From positions 1,020 through 65,019 of the forward strand of contig CAJTFX010000012.1 in the NCBI GenBank assembly GCA_910575555.1: a DNA stretch of 64,000 bases, read 5' to 3'. Every line of letters begins with the position of its first letter. Position 1 is the first letter of the stretch. This document shows positions 52,954 to 61,975 of the stretch, one piece after another. This DNA comes from Lachnospiraceae bacterium. Lineage in GTDB: Bacteria > Bacillota > Clostridia > Lachnospirales > Lachnospiraceae. Under the pieces are notes generated by a model, which was not told the DNA's origin, searched no databases, and saw only the letters and a program-made list of their open reading frames with translations. The translations under genes and the position numbers were made by a program.

Positions 52954-54789
52954 ATGATAATTAAAAACGATTGTATGAAAAACAGCATAAAACAATTATT
53001 CCGTAAAAAGTGGATGAGCATTTTATTCTTTTGTATCATTATGTTTGGCACAGTGTTTTTCGCATTGGGATGCAGTCTGTGGATGGGGGTGCAGGATTCT
53101 ATTAATCGGATGAAGGATACTTTCACCACTATAGGAACTGTAACCCAAAAGCCTGACAATATAGTGACGGAAAAGAGATGGGATGCTGCATTGAAAAAGT
53201 ACAAAATAAAAGAAAGCTCAAATTATACGCAGATATTGGATGTAGACATATTGAATAATCTCGACATCGCATATATGCATAAACTGGAGAAACGATCCTT
53301 TTATGGCGCTGTCTCTCCTGATTTTATTACTGGATACGGAGCAAGCGGAGGCACAGTTAGCAATGTTCTGGTGATGGAATTTTCTCCATTAAAAGATTGT
53401 GTTCCTAACGGCCCGGTGGAAGTGGAAGTGAAAAAAATTTATTTGGGAGATAGGGAACCGTCTTTGGCGGGGCAAACGGTTTTATTTTGTGACCATTATA
53501 GTAAAAATCCGCAGCCGTTAGAATCTGGAAAAAGATATATCGTTTTTTCAATGATGAATTTTATGGATCAGCATTCCGAAGAAGGCGGTGACATTGAATA
53601 TGTTCCAGAATCAATCTCATTAGGCAGGGATCGGATGTTAGATTGGGGAGAAATGGAGGAGGATTTCTGGAATACAGATAAAGGTACAATATGGAAAAAT
53701 TTCATTTACGAAATAAATAGACTGTCATGTAAGACGGCGCCAGTCACGCCAACAGGCAGCACAGAGCTTTTAAATCCATTTCATAATGGCCGAGCGATGG
53801 TTACGGAAGGAGAAGACATCTGTGAGGAAGAATACCGCGACGGTTCAAAAGTATGCCTGATTTCTCAGACATTTGCTGAATTAAATAATCTTCAGGTGGA
53901 ACAGAAGATAAAACTGCAGATGTATTTTACAGACGATAAATATTCAACGACAGCAGGAAGAATATCCTCAGGAGGGATGTTCCGAATAGATACTTTATCT
54001 CCGGAGGGAGAAAATTATGATATATTTTATGAAGCAGATTATATGATTAAGGGAATTTATTCCCGCCAATCCACAGGAGGTGAGAATTTAGATGATTTTG
54101 CGCCTGATGAAATTATTATTCCAAGCGCATCCATTCCAGAAGAGAAAGTCAGAAATGTTATTGCAGAAGGCCCTATGCAGGGATATAATGCGTCTTTCCA
54201 GATAGAGAATGGAGGAATCAACGACTTTTACAAGGAATTCTCTAAACTTCCGGAATCTTCCCTTCTGGAAATAACCTTTGATGATAAAGGATATGAACGT
54301 TTCTCTTCCCAGATGAACAACATGCAGACCATAGCCGTCATTATATTCCTGGTGGGTTTTGTATCGGTAATTGCAAGCAGCGCATTTTTACTGTATTCAG
54401 CCATTATTCGACAGAGAAGACGCACAGCTATTGAACGGGCATTGGGAATGACCCGGAGGGAATGCAGAGTATCCCTGCTGACGGGAATTATGCTATTAAC
54501 GATCGCTGCCGCCTGCGTTGGAGGAACCATTGGGGGAATTACCAATGAAAAGATGCTGAATACGGCGTCTCTGGAGGAAGATTATTTCAGTTCTATGTAT
54601 TCCAAGGGGATTGCAGGGAATAAAAACGAGGAACTGTCTGTTGCTGTTAACCAGAATATTGTAAGGAACAGCATTGTATTCGCAGTAAGTGTAGAAGTGC
54701 TGGGCACATTTGCAATGTCCCTGTTTTTGACTGGAAGGAACTTAAAAGTGAATCCAATTCAATTATTGGGAGTAAGAGAGGAAGAATAG
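52954..54789 (+). CDS. FtsX-type permease, tandem copy 3
   Basis: About 611 residues, with the N-terminal 40 residues and the C-terminal 160 nearly the same as copy 1 (FFCIIMFGTVFFALGCSLWM; RRTAIERALGMTRRECRVSL), but its own central domain with an EEGGDIEYVPESISL stretch. The ATG at 52954 follows AAAGAGAAGCACAATT. The frame is open upstream to 52906 without a ribosome site. The identity with copy 1 at both ends reaches the DNA level, which points to recent duplication or gene conversion. Confidence 0.85.
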   Translation: MIIKNDCMKNSIKQLFRKKWMSILFFCIIMFGTVFFALGCSLWMGVQDSINRMKDTFTTIGTVTQKPDNIVTEKRWDAALKKYKIKESSNYTQILDVDILNNLDIAYMHKLEKRSFYGAVSPDFITGYGASGGTVSNVLVMEFSPLKDCVPNGPVEVEVKKIYLGDREPSLAGQTVLFCDHYSKNPQPLESGKRYIVFSMMNFMDQHSEEGGDIEYVPESISLGRDRMLDWGEMEEDFWNTDKGTIWKNFIYEINRLSCKTAPVTPTGSTELLNPFHNGRAMVTEGEDICEEEYRDGSKVCLISQTFAELNNLQVEQKIKLQMYFTDDKYSTTAGRISSGGMFRIDTLSPEGENYDIFYEADYMIKGIYSRQSTGGENLDDFAPDEIIIPSASIPEEKVRNVIAEGPMQGYNASFQIENGGINDFYKEFSKLPESSLLEITFDDKGYERFSSQMNNMQTIAVIIFLVGFVSVIASSAFLLYSAIIRQRRRTAIERALGMTRRECRVSLLTGIMLLTIAAACVGGTIGGITNEKMLNTASLEEDYFSSMYSKGIAGNKNEELSVAVNQNIVRNSIVFAVSVEVLGTFAMSLFLTGRNLKVNPIQLLGVREEE

Positions 54790-54829
54790 AAATCAGCTTT
54801 GCATCAAGCTGGCAGGAAATTGCCTGTAC

Positions 54830-56011
54830 ATGTACGGAAAGAAGGGACAGCCATTGAGGTTAAACATAGCAGTTATTGACAATGGAGTAAACAGGGAATT
54901 GTTAGAAATCCTTCTGCCCCATAAGAAAGATACCGTGGACTGCCGGCAGATTTCAGACGGGACCTGCGTTCCTCAGTTTCTGGAACCGGAGGGAGATCTG
55001 GAATCTCATGGAACACTGTGCGCGGCCCTTCTTATGGAATTTTTAGAAAAAAATCATGCTGCGGATTGCCGGATATTCAGTGTTTCCATCTTGAATCGAA
55101 ACCGCGGCCAGGAACTTGGTGAATTCTGCGCTGCGCTGGAGTGGTGCGTTGCCAAAAAGATGGATGTGGTTTTGATGAGCATCGGTGTCAAGATTCCGGC
55201 ATATGCAAAAAGGCTCCTGCCATTTCTGGATAGAGCGAAGAATCAGGGAACCATCCTGCTTGCGGCGGCTTCCAATTCCTTTGAGATTACTTATCCTGCC
55301 TGTTATAAGGATGCAATCGGCATAAAAAAGGGTTGCTGCTATGGAATAAAAGCCATTTGGGAGCCGAAGGACGGCATAGATCTGGAAGGGAATTTTGAAT
55401 CTTCCTGCGTGATGGATCGGTACAGCCAGTGGATCGGGGAACCGTATGGAGTTTCCAACAGCTTTGCGCTGCCTTATATAGCCGCATCCATATGTTTCCT
55501 GCTGCAGCAATATGGAAAGATGGGAAAAAGGGATCTTGTGAGGTGTTTTTCAGAAAAAGAAGGGATTGGCCATGAAGCTTTCATTAATCCTGCTGTCCTC
55601 ATTGCAAAAGGCAGAAACCTGCCTCCGGCCTCGTACATGGAAGAGCCCATACCAAAAATAGCAGTGATTTATCAAGAATGTGCAGGAAAAAACCTGAAAT
55701 CAGCTCTGGAAGACATTATGCTGCGGTTCGAAGAGAAAGGTTATTCCTGCATCTGCGCGGCCGACTGGGAAAAGAAGAACGACTTTGAAAAAAATATTTT
55801 TCCCTTGTCTTATGATAAAATCCAGGATGAGGTTCAGCGTTACAGCTTATATTTCAGGAATAACAGCTTAATCATTTTCTTTGCGAAACAACACAAGACG
55901 GAACCGGAATTTATCGTACAAATGGATCAGACGATCGTCCTTGAGGATAAAGAAGACAGAAATCTCGCGGACTGGATTGTTCAGAAGATTTTACAACAGA
56001 TGAGGTGTTAA
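54830..56011 (+). CDS. cytoplasmic subtilisin-like (S8) protease of the peptide locus
   Basis: 393 residues without signal peptide. The catalytic triad is present: Asp in NIAVIDNGVNRE (about 14-20), His in LESHGTLCAALL (about 64) and Ser in GVSNSFALPYIAA (about 210), with an oxyanion Asn in LLAAASNS. The Ser motif differs from the usual GTSMAxP but keeps Ser and Pro. A C-terminal part (about 280-393, from PKIAVIYQECAGKNLKSAL) is not a standard subtilase domain and weakly recalls the P-loop-like half of the TIGR04066-like protein. Placed between the permeases and the exporter, it is the best candidate for leader removal. Start ATG 54830 or TTG 54854. Confidence 0.85.
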   Translation: MYGKKGQPLRLNIAVIDNGVNRELLEILLPHKKDTVDCRQISDGTCVPQFLEPEGDLESHGTLCAALLMEFLEKNHAADCRIFSVSILNRNRGQELGEFCAALEWCVAKKMDVVLMSIGVKIPAYAKRLLPFLDRAKNQGTILLAAASNSFEITYPACYKDAIGIKKGCCYGIKAIWEPKDGIDLEGNFESSCVMDRYSQWIGEPYGVSNSFALPYIAASICFLLQQYGKMGKRDLVRCFSEKEGIGHEAFINPAVLIAKGRNLPPASYMEEPIPKIAVIYQECAGKNLKSALEDIMLRFEEKGYSCICAADWEKKNDFEKNIFPLSYDKIQDEVQRYSLYFRNNSLIIFFAKQHKTEPEFIVQMDQTIVLEDKEDRNLADWIVQKILQQMRC

Positions 56012-56012
56012 G

Positions 56013-57683
56013 ATGAATAAAAAGAAAGATTACTATTATCTGGGAAAATTGCTGGCATTACTGAAGCCCTATAAATATTATCTGGCCGCCATTTTTCTGT
56101 GTCTGATTGCTTCGTCCGCCATTGTTTTTTTGCAGCCGCTGCTGATCAGCAGGCTGACAGACCAGGGATTGTTGGAAATGAATTTTTCTGTAACGGTAAA
56201 GCTGACGCTTCTGATCTTTTTGCTGATTGCTGCGGGGCAGATCATATCTTTTCTGCGATCCTGGATGTTTGTCCATATCCATAATTCTTTCTATTTTTCT
56301 TTGATTTCACGGGGATTCCAAAAGCTGATGCGCTTAAAAATATCTTATTTTACGGAGAAGAGCAGCGCAGAAATTATAGACAATATGCGGGTGGACGCAT
56401 CAAACGCCGCTTTGATCACAGATCAGTTTTTCGGATTTACCATTGAATATCTTTTTCGGATTGTCAGCGGTCTGGTGGGGCTGTTTGTCATAAGCTGGAG
56501 GCTGACTCTTGTTGTAATTCTGATTGTACCGATCAAGTATGGGATTGTCAGCCTGATTTCCAGAAAAACAAGAAAATGGACCCAAGAGCGTTTGGAGAAA
56601 TTAAGCAATTTCACAGGATGGTTCAGTGAAAATATAGATGGAATCAAGGAGATAAAGTTGTGGGGCCTTTATCGGAAACAATGGGAGGAATTTCAAAAGC
56701 GGCAGAAAGAATTGCTGAAACTGCATCAAAAGGAATCGCTGCTTGAGAGCGTGAATAATAATATAGAGACGGCGCTGAGCTGGGGCGTCACAGGGCTTTT
56801 GTACATTTTGGGAGGGATGCAGATGGCAGAGGGCCATCTGTCGTTAGGGGGAGTATTTGCTTTTATTTCTTACAGCGGTTATGTAACGGATCCGATTATG
56901 ATGCTGCTGAACCTGCGGATCTTTTTTTCCACAATCATTCCTTCCGCAGAACGTCTCTTTCAAATCTTCGAATTGGAGGAAGAATCTGATACTGGAAAAT
57001 TAAAAGTAAAACAAGATCAGGGTATACAAATCGAATACCGACAGGTTTCTTACGCTTATGAAAATGGCAGAAGCATTCTAACGAGCGCCGACATCAAAAT
57101 CACTCAGGGGGAGAAAGTAGCCATTGTGGGAGAAAATGGAAGCGGAAAGACCACGTTTTTAAATCTGCTGCTGCGCTTTTTGGAACCCCAGGAGGGAGAA
57201 ATCACGGTAAACGGGACGAATATCAATGAAATAGAAGCGGACAGCTACCGGGGGCTGTTTGCAGTGGTGGATCAGGCGCCTTATCTGTTTAGCGGAACCA
57301 TACGGGAAAACATTGATTTGGATTTGCGGACGGACAGAGAGACATTTCTTAGAGCCTGTGAAAAAAGCGGCGCGGATAATTTCATTGCAAAACTGCCTGA
57401 AAAAGAGAAAAGCGTCATCGGGCAGAACGGTTCCATGCTGTCAGGGGGTGAACGGAAGAAGGTTGCGGTGGCCCGGGCAATGGTAAGGGAAGCGCCCATT
57501 ATTGTTCTGGATGAAGCCACAGCCGGATATGACGGGGAATCCGACGCCCACCTACATGATTTTCTGATCCATCAGACAGAAGGAAAGACGCTGATTGTAA
57601 TCACTCATAATCAGGAGCATTTAGAAGGAATGGATCGGGTGTATTGTTTGAAAAACGGAAAATTATGCCCGCAAGCCAAATGA
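56013..57683 (+). CDS. ABC exporter, fused membrane and ATPase domains
   Basis: 556 residues. Six membrane helices in about 1-310 form a type I exporter domain. The ATPase follows with Walker A GENGSGKTTFL (about residue 375), signature LSGGERKKVAVAR and Walker B PIIVLDEATAGYD. There is no N-terminal C39 peptidase domain, so leader removal must be done by another protein, probably the S8 protease encoded 1 nt upstream. Likely exports the mature Cys-rich peptide as a homodimer. Start ATG right after the protease stop, with GAGGTG as ribosome site. Confidence 0.93.
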   Translation: MNKKKDYYYLGKLLALLKPYKYYLAAIFLCLIASSAIVFLQPLLISRLTDQGLLEMNFSVTVKLTLLIFLLIAAGQIISFLRSWMFVHIHNSFYFSLISRGFQKLMRLKISYFTEKSSAEIIDNMRVDASNAALITDQFFGFTIEYLFRIVSGLVGLFVISWRLTLVVILIVPIKYGIVSLISRKTRKWTQERLEKLSNFTGWFSENIDGIKEIKLWGLYRKQWEEFQKRQKELLKLHQKESLLESVNNNIETALSWGVTGLLYILGGMQMAEGHLSLGGVFAFISYSGYVTDPIMMLLNLRIFFSTIIPSAERLFQIFELEEESDTGKLKVKQDQGIQIEYRQVSYAYENGRSILTSADIKITQGEKVAIVGENGSGKTTFLNLLLRFLEPQEGEITVNGTNINEIEADSYRGLFAVVDQAPYLFSGTIRENIDLDLRTDRETFLRACEKSGADNFIAKLPEKEKSVIGQNGSMLSGGERKKVAVARAMVREAPIIVLDEATAGYDGESDAHLHDFLIHQTEGKTLIVITHNQEHLEGMDRVYCLKNGKLCPQAK

Positions 57684-57873
57684 TTTGCCAATAGATTTCA
57701 GAACCGCGAACTATTTCGCGGCAGTGCCTATATTTGACGAACCTCATCCAGGAAATGAACTATTATAGTTATCAAGTGAAAAAAATCATCAAGCTGATGC
57801 ATTCTCTTGGATACAAATATTAATTTTTGTTGGACTGCCGGAAAACCCTTTCCGACAGCCCAACGAAACAAAA
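57684..57873. other. intergenic region with two hairpins and a coding remnant
   Basis: A hairpin CCGCGAA/TTCGCGG (57704-57721) follows the ABC exporter gene, without a T-run. Next, a plus-strand frame reads as LYLTNLIQEMNYYSYQ then VKKIIKLMHSLGYKY before a TAA at about 57821-57823, with no start codon; it looks like the end of a lost gene that was not recognised. A second, longer imperfect hairpin (57829-57864, starting GTTGGACTGCC) lies between convergent genes and may end transcripts from either side. Confidence 0.5.
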
Positions 57874-59808
57874 TTATACTTTCACTTTCTTTGTCTTACT
57901 GTAACTGCCATATACTTTGCTTCCAGTAGAATCTGTTTTATAAGCCCTGATACGCACATAATAATTTTTCTTCTTTTTTAATCCTTTCACTGTTTTTGAC
58001 AGAGAATAGGTATTGGATTTTTTCACAGAAGATTTGAATTTCTTACTGGTGGAATAACAGATTTCATATCCGTCTGAACCGCTGATTTTCCTGTATTTTA
58101 CCAGAAATTTCCCTTTTCCGCGTTTTTTCAGGGTAGTTATCACTGCTTTTTTAGGCTTTGTGACTGTTTCCCAACGGGCATATAAAGTCTGTGACTTTGT
58201 GACCCTTGTGTAATAGGACATTTTTACGCCGCCGGTTCTCTCTGTATACCATCCTTTGAACAAATATCCCTTTCGCTGAATAGAAGGCATACTTCCCATC
58301 ATCTGATTTCGCCGGACTGTGATTGTCCGCCGGCTGAGATTTGTTCCTCCGTTTCCGTCAAAAGTAATGGTGCATGTAGTTTGGGCAGGTTGTTCCGCAT
58401 CCTCCGGATCGCCAGAATCTTCGGTATCTTCCGGCCTGCCGTTTACGGTATTGTCCGGTTTACTGCTGTCTTCGGTATTTCCAGGATTGCTGCTGTCGCC
58501 GGTGTTACTGCCATCTCCTGGATTACCCGGATTCTCCGGATCTCCTGGATTATCCGGATTCTCTGGATCTTCCGGATTGCCTGGATTCTCTGGATCTCCT
58601 GAATTATCTGGGTCTTCATCATCCCCTGGATTACCTGGGTTTTCATCATCTCCTAGATTGCCCATCCCTGTTTCGATAATCTGGGAAGGAGCAATGCCTT
58701 TTACAAAATTTCCTGCAGAATCATAGGCATAGATATGTGTAATATATTCTCCCAATTCATAGTTATGATCGGAAATATTAACCCGATACATATAGGTATC
58801 CCCATCTGCTGTTCCGCTGCACAGGCTGTTGGTCGCCCAGTCTGCCACAATATCATCCTGTTCGTTATACGCAGTCCAGGTTGGAAACTGAACTCTGTTG
58901 ATCCAGGTATTATCTGTAACGGTACAATACACAGTATATCCCGTATCTGTCACATCTGAAACAAAGATATTCGAAATTTCCGGTGGAGTGCGATCGATAA
59001 AAATTGGAATTCCGTTATTGGTATTTTCCCATGATGAATTTCCGGCTCCGTCATAAGCGTAAATATGCGTCGCATAGTATCCCTGGACTGCCCCGGATTT
59101 CAAATTAGCAATGTTTACTCTTACTGAAAATGTGTTTCCATTCCGACTTCCTTCCAACCACTCTGCATCGCCTCCCCCATGGATATCTATATTCCAGGAG
59201 GGAAATTTAACGCTTGTCACTCCCACATTGTCGCTGACTGTACAGGTGACAGTGTAGCCCTCGCTATTTACGTCTGAGATCTGCACATTGGAAATTACTG
59301 GGGGTTCGGTGTCGGCGGAAGTCAAATATACATACCCTAAAAAACCTGAACAACCTCCCGATGAACTAATTTTATTTTTTGATATATTTATCAAACGAAC
59401 ACCTGTGTTACCTGCATATGTATAAGACGATGGAAGCCCTCCTTCAGTCAAGGTAACAGTATCACCATTAACACTTTCTACAAATGCTACATGTCCATAA
59501 TTTTTGTATGCCGCATTACTCGAAAATTTCCATATTGCAAGTGCATTAGCTTTTGGTTCACTTCCTCTTTGATATTGAGCGGGTAAATTTGTCCAATATG
59601 CAGAAGCTCCATATAAACCATATTCATTTTTTCCAGTAGGAGGAAGAGTTACTCCTATTTGAGACGCTCTTGCTTTTACCCAATCTACACATCCCGCTGT
59701 ACTATAATCAGCAGCTTGAACCTTTTGATTTATTGGTACACATGATAAAATCATTACCATTATCAGTAATCCTGCTATTCTTCTCCTCCAGTTTTCTTTC
59801 TGTTTCAT
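57874..59808 (-). CDS. secreted CHAP-domain cell-wall hydrolase-like protein with Ig-like and InlB-type repeats
   Basis: About 644 residues. A signal peptide (about 1-34) precedes a CHAP domain (about 35-165), with catalytic Cys in STAGCVDWV and His in NYGHVAFVE. Two GBS Bsp-like Ig repeats follow (ISNVQISDVNSEGYTVTCTV and ISNIFVSDVTDTGYTVYCTV). Then come a Pro/Gly/Asn/Asp/Glu-rich repeat linker (about 385-475), an InlB-type repeat with KGYLFKGWYTERTGG, and a C-terminal Fn3-like domain rich in Lys. CHAP domains are amidases or endopeptidases on peptidoglycan. No sorting motif is seen. The ATG at 59808 follows GAAGGG. Confidence 0.88.
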   Translation of the reverse strand: MKQKENWRRRIAGLLIMVMILSCVPINQKVQAADYSTAGCVDWVKARASQIGVTLPPTGKNEYGLYGASAYWTNLPAQYQRGSEPKANALAIWKFSSNAAYKNYGHVAFVESVNGDTVTLTEGGLPSSYTYAGNTGVRLINISKNKISSSGGCSGFLGYVYLTSADTEPPVISNVQISDVNSEGYTVTCTVSDNVGVTSVKFPSWNIDIHGGGDAEWLEGSRNGNTFSVRVNIANLKSGAVQGYYATHIYAYDGAGNSSWENTNNGIPIFIDRTPPEISNIFVSDVTDTGYTVYCTVTDNTWINRVQFPTWTAYNEQDDIVADWATNSLCSGTADGDTYMYRVNISDHNYELGEYITHIYAYDSAGNFVKGIAPSQIIETGMGNLGDDENPGNPGDDEDPDNSGDPENPGNPEDPENPDNPGDPENPGNPGDGSNTGDSSNPGNTEDSSKPDNTVNGRPEDTEDSGDPEDAEQPAQTTCTITFDGNGGTNLSRRTITVRRNQMMGSMPSIQRKGYLFKGWYTERTGGVKMSYYTRVTKSQTLYARWETVTKPKKAVITTLKKRGKGKFLVKYRKISGSDGYEICYSTSKKFKSSVKKSNTYSLSKTVKGLKKKKNYYVRIRAYKTDSTGSKVYGSYSKTKKVKV

Positions 59809-59860
59809 AAACACCCTTCTTTCTTACATACTGCCATTAACATAGGATATGCCGTTTTCC

Positions 59861-60715
59861 TTATTTCCACTTCATGGTGTAATAACCTGAAGTCGATCCC
59901 CCATCCATCCGAACATAATAAGTTCCTTTCGGAAGATTCAGCGTTACTTTCTCTTTTCCCTTAATCTCCCACCAGACAGCGTTATTTTTTGCCACTAATT
60001 TCCCTTTGCCATCTACAAATCGGTAATCTTTTCCCTTTTTTACCGCCAATACCATTGTCAATTCCATAGAATTTGAATCTTTAAGCTTAGAATCAAACAC
60101 GATCGTAACTTTTGTTTTTTTGGGCAAATCTATTTTAAAATAATGATATTTACGGGGAAGCAGCAAATCCTTTACTAATTTTCCCTTTTTCAGAGAAACT
60201 GCATTTTTGGCGCTTGCTCCCGATTTACTCACTTTAGTAACTGCGGTAAAAGCGTAACGGATATTATATTTCTGATCACCGCTGACTGCCAGATAATAGG
60301 TTCCCTTTTTCACTGCCCAGGAAAAAGAATAGTTCTTTTTTTCATTCAAAATATTACTATTCTCTGATAATACTTTTTTGGAAGAATTCAGCAAATCCGC
60401 ATTTGTCACCCCTGGGTCGCTGAGATCTCCGTCATATTCATCATCTTGCGCATTGTAATCGTCTTTCCCGGGAAGAGATGACGTTTTCACATCAACTATG
60501 ATATACCCCTGTTTCGGAATCTTAATTTTATAGTAGACGGTACCGTAAGAATTATAAACAATTGTTCCATCTTCTTCTGTTTCATAAACTCCGCCCTGCC
60601 CGGACACCCATTTCTTATTTTTCAGCTCCGTTTCCCCTGCAAATGCAGTTACCCCAAATGAAATAAAACACATCATTAGAACCATAAATCCAATGAATCT
60701 CTTTTTTACTTTCAT
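59861..60715 (-). CDS. secreted protein of unknown function
   Basis: 284 residues. A signal peptide (about 1-27, ending GVTAFAGE) is followed by two similar beta-rich halves: about 45-160 (VYYKIKIPKQGYIIVDVKTS, then KKGTYYLAVSGDQ) and about 170-284 (KYHYFKIDLPKKTKVTIVF, then LPKGTYYVRMDGGS). These resemble bacterial pre-peptidase C-terminal type domains. No catalytic motif is seen. It ends close to the CHAP protein gene on the same strand and may be secreted with it. An inverted repeat in its upstream region is shared with the divergent XRE gene. Confidence 0.7.
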   Translation of the reverse strand: MKVKKRFIGFMVLMMCFISFGVTAFAGETELKNKKWVSGQGGVYETEEDGTIVYNSYGTVYYKIKIPKQGYIIVDVKTSSLPGKDDYNAQDDEYDGDLSDPGVTNADLLNSSKKVLSENSNILNEKKNYSFSWAVKKGTYYLAVSGDQKYNIRYAFTAVTKVSKSGASAKNAVSLKKGKLVKDLLLPRKYHYFKIDLPKKTKVTIVFDSKLKDSNSMELTMVLAVKKGKDYRFVDGKGKLVAKNNAVWWEIKGKEKVTLNLPKGTYYVRMDGGSTSGYYTMKWK

Positions 60716-60748
60716 AAAAACACTCCTTTTCTACTTATTAGAATATAT

Positions 60749-60783
60749 TTTATAGTTATACTTTATTATACTATAACTATAAA
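60749..60783. promoter_or_regulatory. 12-bp perfect inverted repeat between divergent genes (operator candidate)
   Basis: TTTATAGTTATA (60749-60760) and TATAACTATAAA (60772-60783) are exact reverse complements, 11 nt apart. The centre contains the likely -10 (TATAAT on the minus strand) of the secreted-protein gene. The neighbouring XRE regulator is the natural candidate to bind here. Confidence 0.6.
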
Positions 60784-60860
60784 AAGATTAAAGTTAAGAT
60801 ATTATTTTTTATAATTCGGAGATACTATTACATAAAATTATTTTTCACATGAGGTATGTC

Positions 60861-61178
60861 ATGAAAGATTTAGATTTTGCCTTTATCGGACAGAGAATCC
60901 GGGAACTTCGGAATGAAAAAATGCTTACCCAGGAATACATCGCCAATGCGGTGGACGTCAATGTTTCCCACATCAGCAATATAGAAACCAACAAAGTAAA
61001 GGTAAGCCTTACTCTTCTGGTGCAGATCTGCAATGTACTTGATACCACTATAGATTATATCCTGGAACATGAGTACCGCTCCAAAGATTCTGTCATTGAA
61101 CAGGAACTTGTCAATGTTTTTAAAGAAATGGACAAAGAAAAGCAGGAGACTTTGCTTCGGATAGCAAAAATCTTATAA
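60861..61178 (+). CDS. XRE-family transcriptional regulator
   Basis: About 105 residues. An N-terminal helix-turn-helix (about 5-65: IGQRIRELRNEKMLTQEYIA, then VNVSHISNIETNKVKVS) is followed by a short helical tail ending EKQETLLRIAKIL. GAGG lies 6 nt before the ATG at 60861; the ATG at 60849 has no ribosome site. It is divergent from the secreted-protein gene, with a 12-bp palindrome between them. Confidence 0.9.
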   Translation: MKDLDFAFIGQRIRELRNEKMLTQEYIANAVDVNVSHISNIETNKVKVSLTLLVQICNVLDTTIDYILEHEYRSKDSVIEQELVNVFKEMDKEKQETLLRIAKIL

Positions 61179-61260
61179 TCTCTGTACTTTTGCCACCTGA
61201 TTTATTATAATATTAGAAACAGGAATTTTATTGATTTATAAAGAAAAAGGATGTGAAAGT

Positions 61261-61818
61261 ATGCCTCTGTTCAAAGAAACGGAACCCAGAAAACAGGAAA
61301 AGATCAACGGTATTGTCTATGATATGTCGCCGGCCCCCAATTACCGGCATGGAATCATCAACGGAAACATTTATTACAAGATAAAAAACGGATTGAAAAA
61401 CAGCCTGTGCATGGCTTTTATGGAAAATCTGGACTTTAACTATCATCCGAAAGAAAACGACGATTATATGCGTCCGGATCTTATGATCATCTGTGACCGG
61501 AAGCATCTGAAAGGCGGCAGCTACAGCGGCGTGCCCAAATTCATTGCAGAAATTTTAAGCCCTTCCACTGCCATGAGGGACAAAACGGAAAAAAAAGACG
61601 CCTATGAACAGGCAGGCGTGCCGGAATACTGGATCGTATCCCAACAAGGTTCTGTGGAGATATATTATCTGAAACAGGGAAGCTATAAACTGACCGAAAG
61701 TTATATTCTGCAGGATGATGAAGAAGAGGAAGATTACAATGCCCAAACGGTGATATCCTTAAGGGAATTTCCCAATATTACAATGACATTGGCAGAAATA
61801 TTTGAAAATGTGGATTAA
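61261..61818 (+). CDS. Uma2-family (DUF820) putative restriction-like endonuclease fold protein
   Basis: About 185 residues. Motifs of the PD-(D/E)XK-like Uma2 fold: EKINGIVYDMSPAPNYRHG, then YMRPDLMIICDR, then VPKFIAEILSPSTAMRDKTE, then KKDAYEQAGVPEYWIV. The acidic residues in RPDLMI and AEILS and the Lys in DKTEKKDAY fit the active-site pattern. Biological function of this family is not established; it is frequent in cyanobacteria and some Firmicutes. The ATG at 61261 has AAGGA about 10 nt upstream; a TTG at 61231 is an alternative. Confidence 0.85.
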   Translation: MPLFKETEPRKQEKINGIVYDMSPAPNYRHGIINGNIYYKIKNGLKNSLCMAFMENLDFNYHPKENDDYMRPDLMIICDRKHLKGGSYSGVPKFIAEILSPSTAMRDKTEKKDAYEQAGVPEYWIVSQQGSVEIYYLKQGSYKLTESYILQDDEEEEDYNAQTVISLREFPNITMTLAEIFENVD

Positions 61819-61879
61819 GGAGCATTGGGGTTTAAGCATCCTGCTATGAAGGCCGGAAACTCTTATGACAAAGAAAAAT

Positions 61880-61909
61880 CCCTCAACTGGACTCTGCTGC
61901 AGTTGAGGG
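61880..61909. terminator. bidirectional rho-independent terminator
   Basis: CCCTCAACTG (61880-61889) pairs perfectly with CAGTTGAGGG (61900-61909) around a 10-nt loop. It is preceded by an A-rich run and followed by TTTCGTTTCTC, and lies between the convergent Uma2 and AraC-type genes. Confidence 0.85.
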
Positions 61910-61975
61910 TTTCGTTTCTCCGTCGACATGGACTTTTTAATTAAAATTATAAAACCTTTCAATAGCTCCGGCTTT

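Noticed and set aside
54830-56011. Secreted subtilisin
   Set aside because: No signal peptide or propeptide at the N-terminus; the catalytic domain begins at once.
58440-58660. Short repeats resembling a CRISPR or minisatellite
   Set aside because: They encode the Asn-Pro-Gly-Asp/Glu linker of the CHAP protein in frame.
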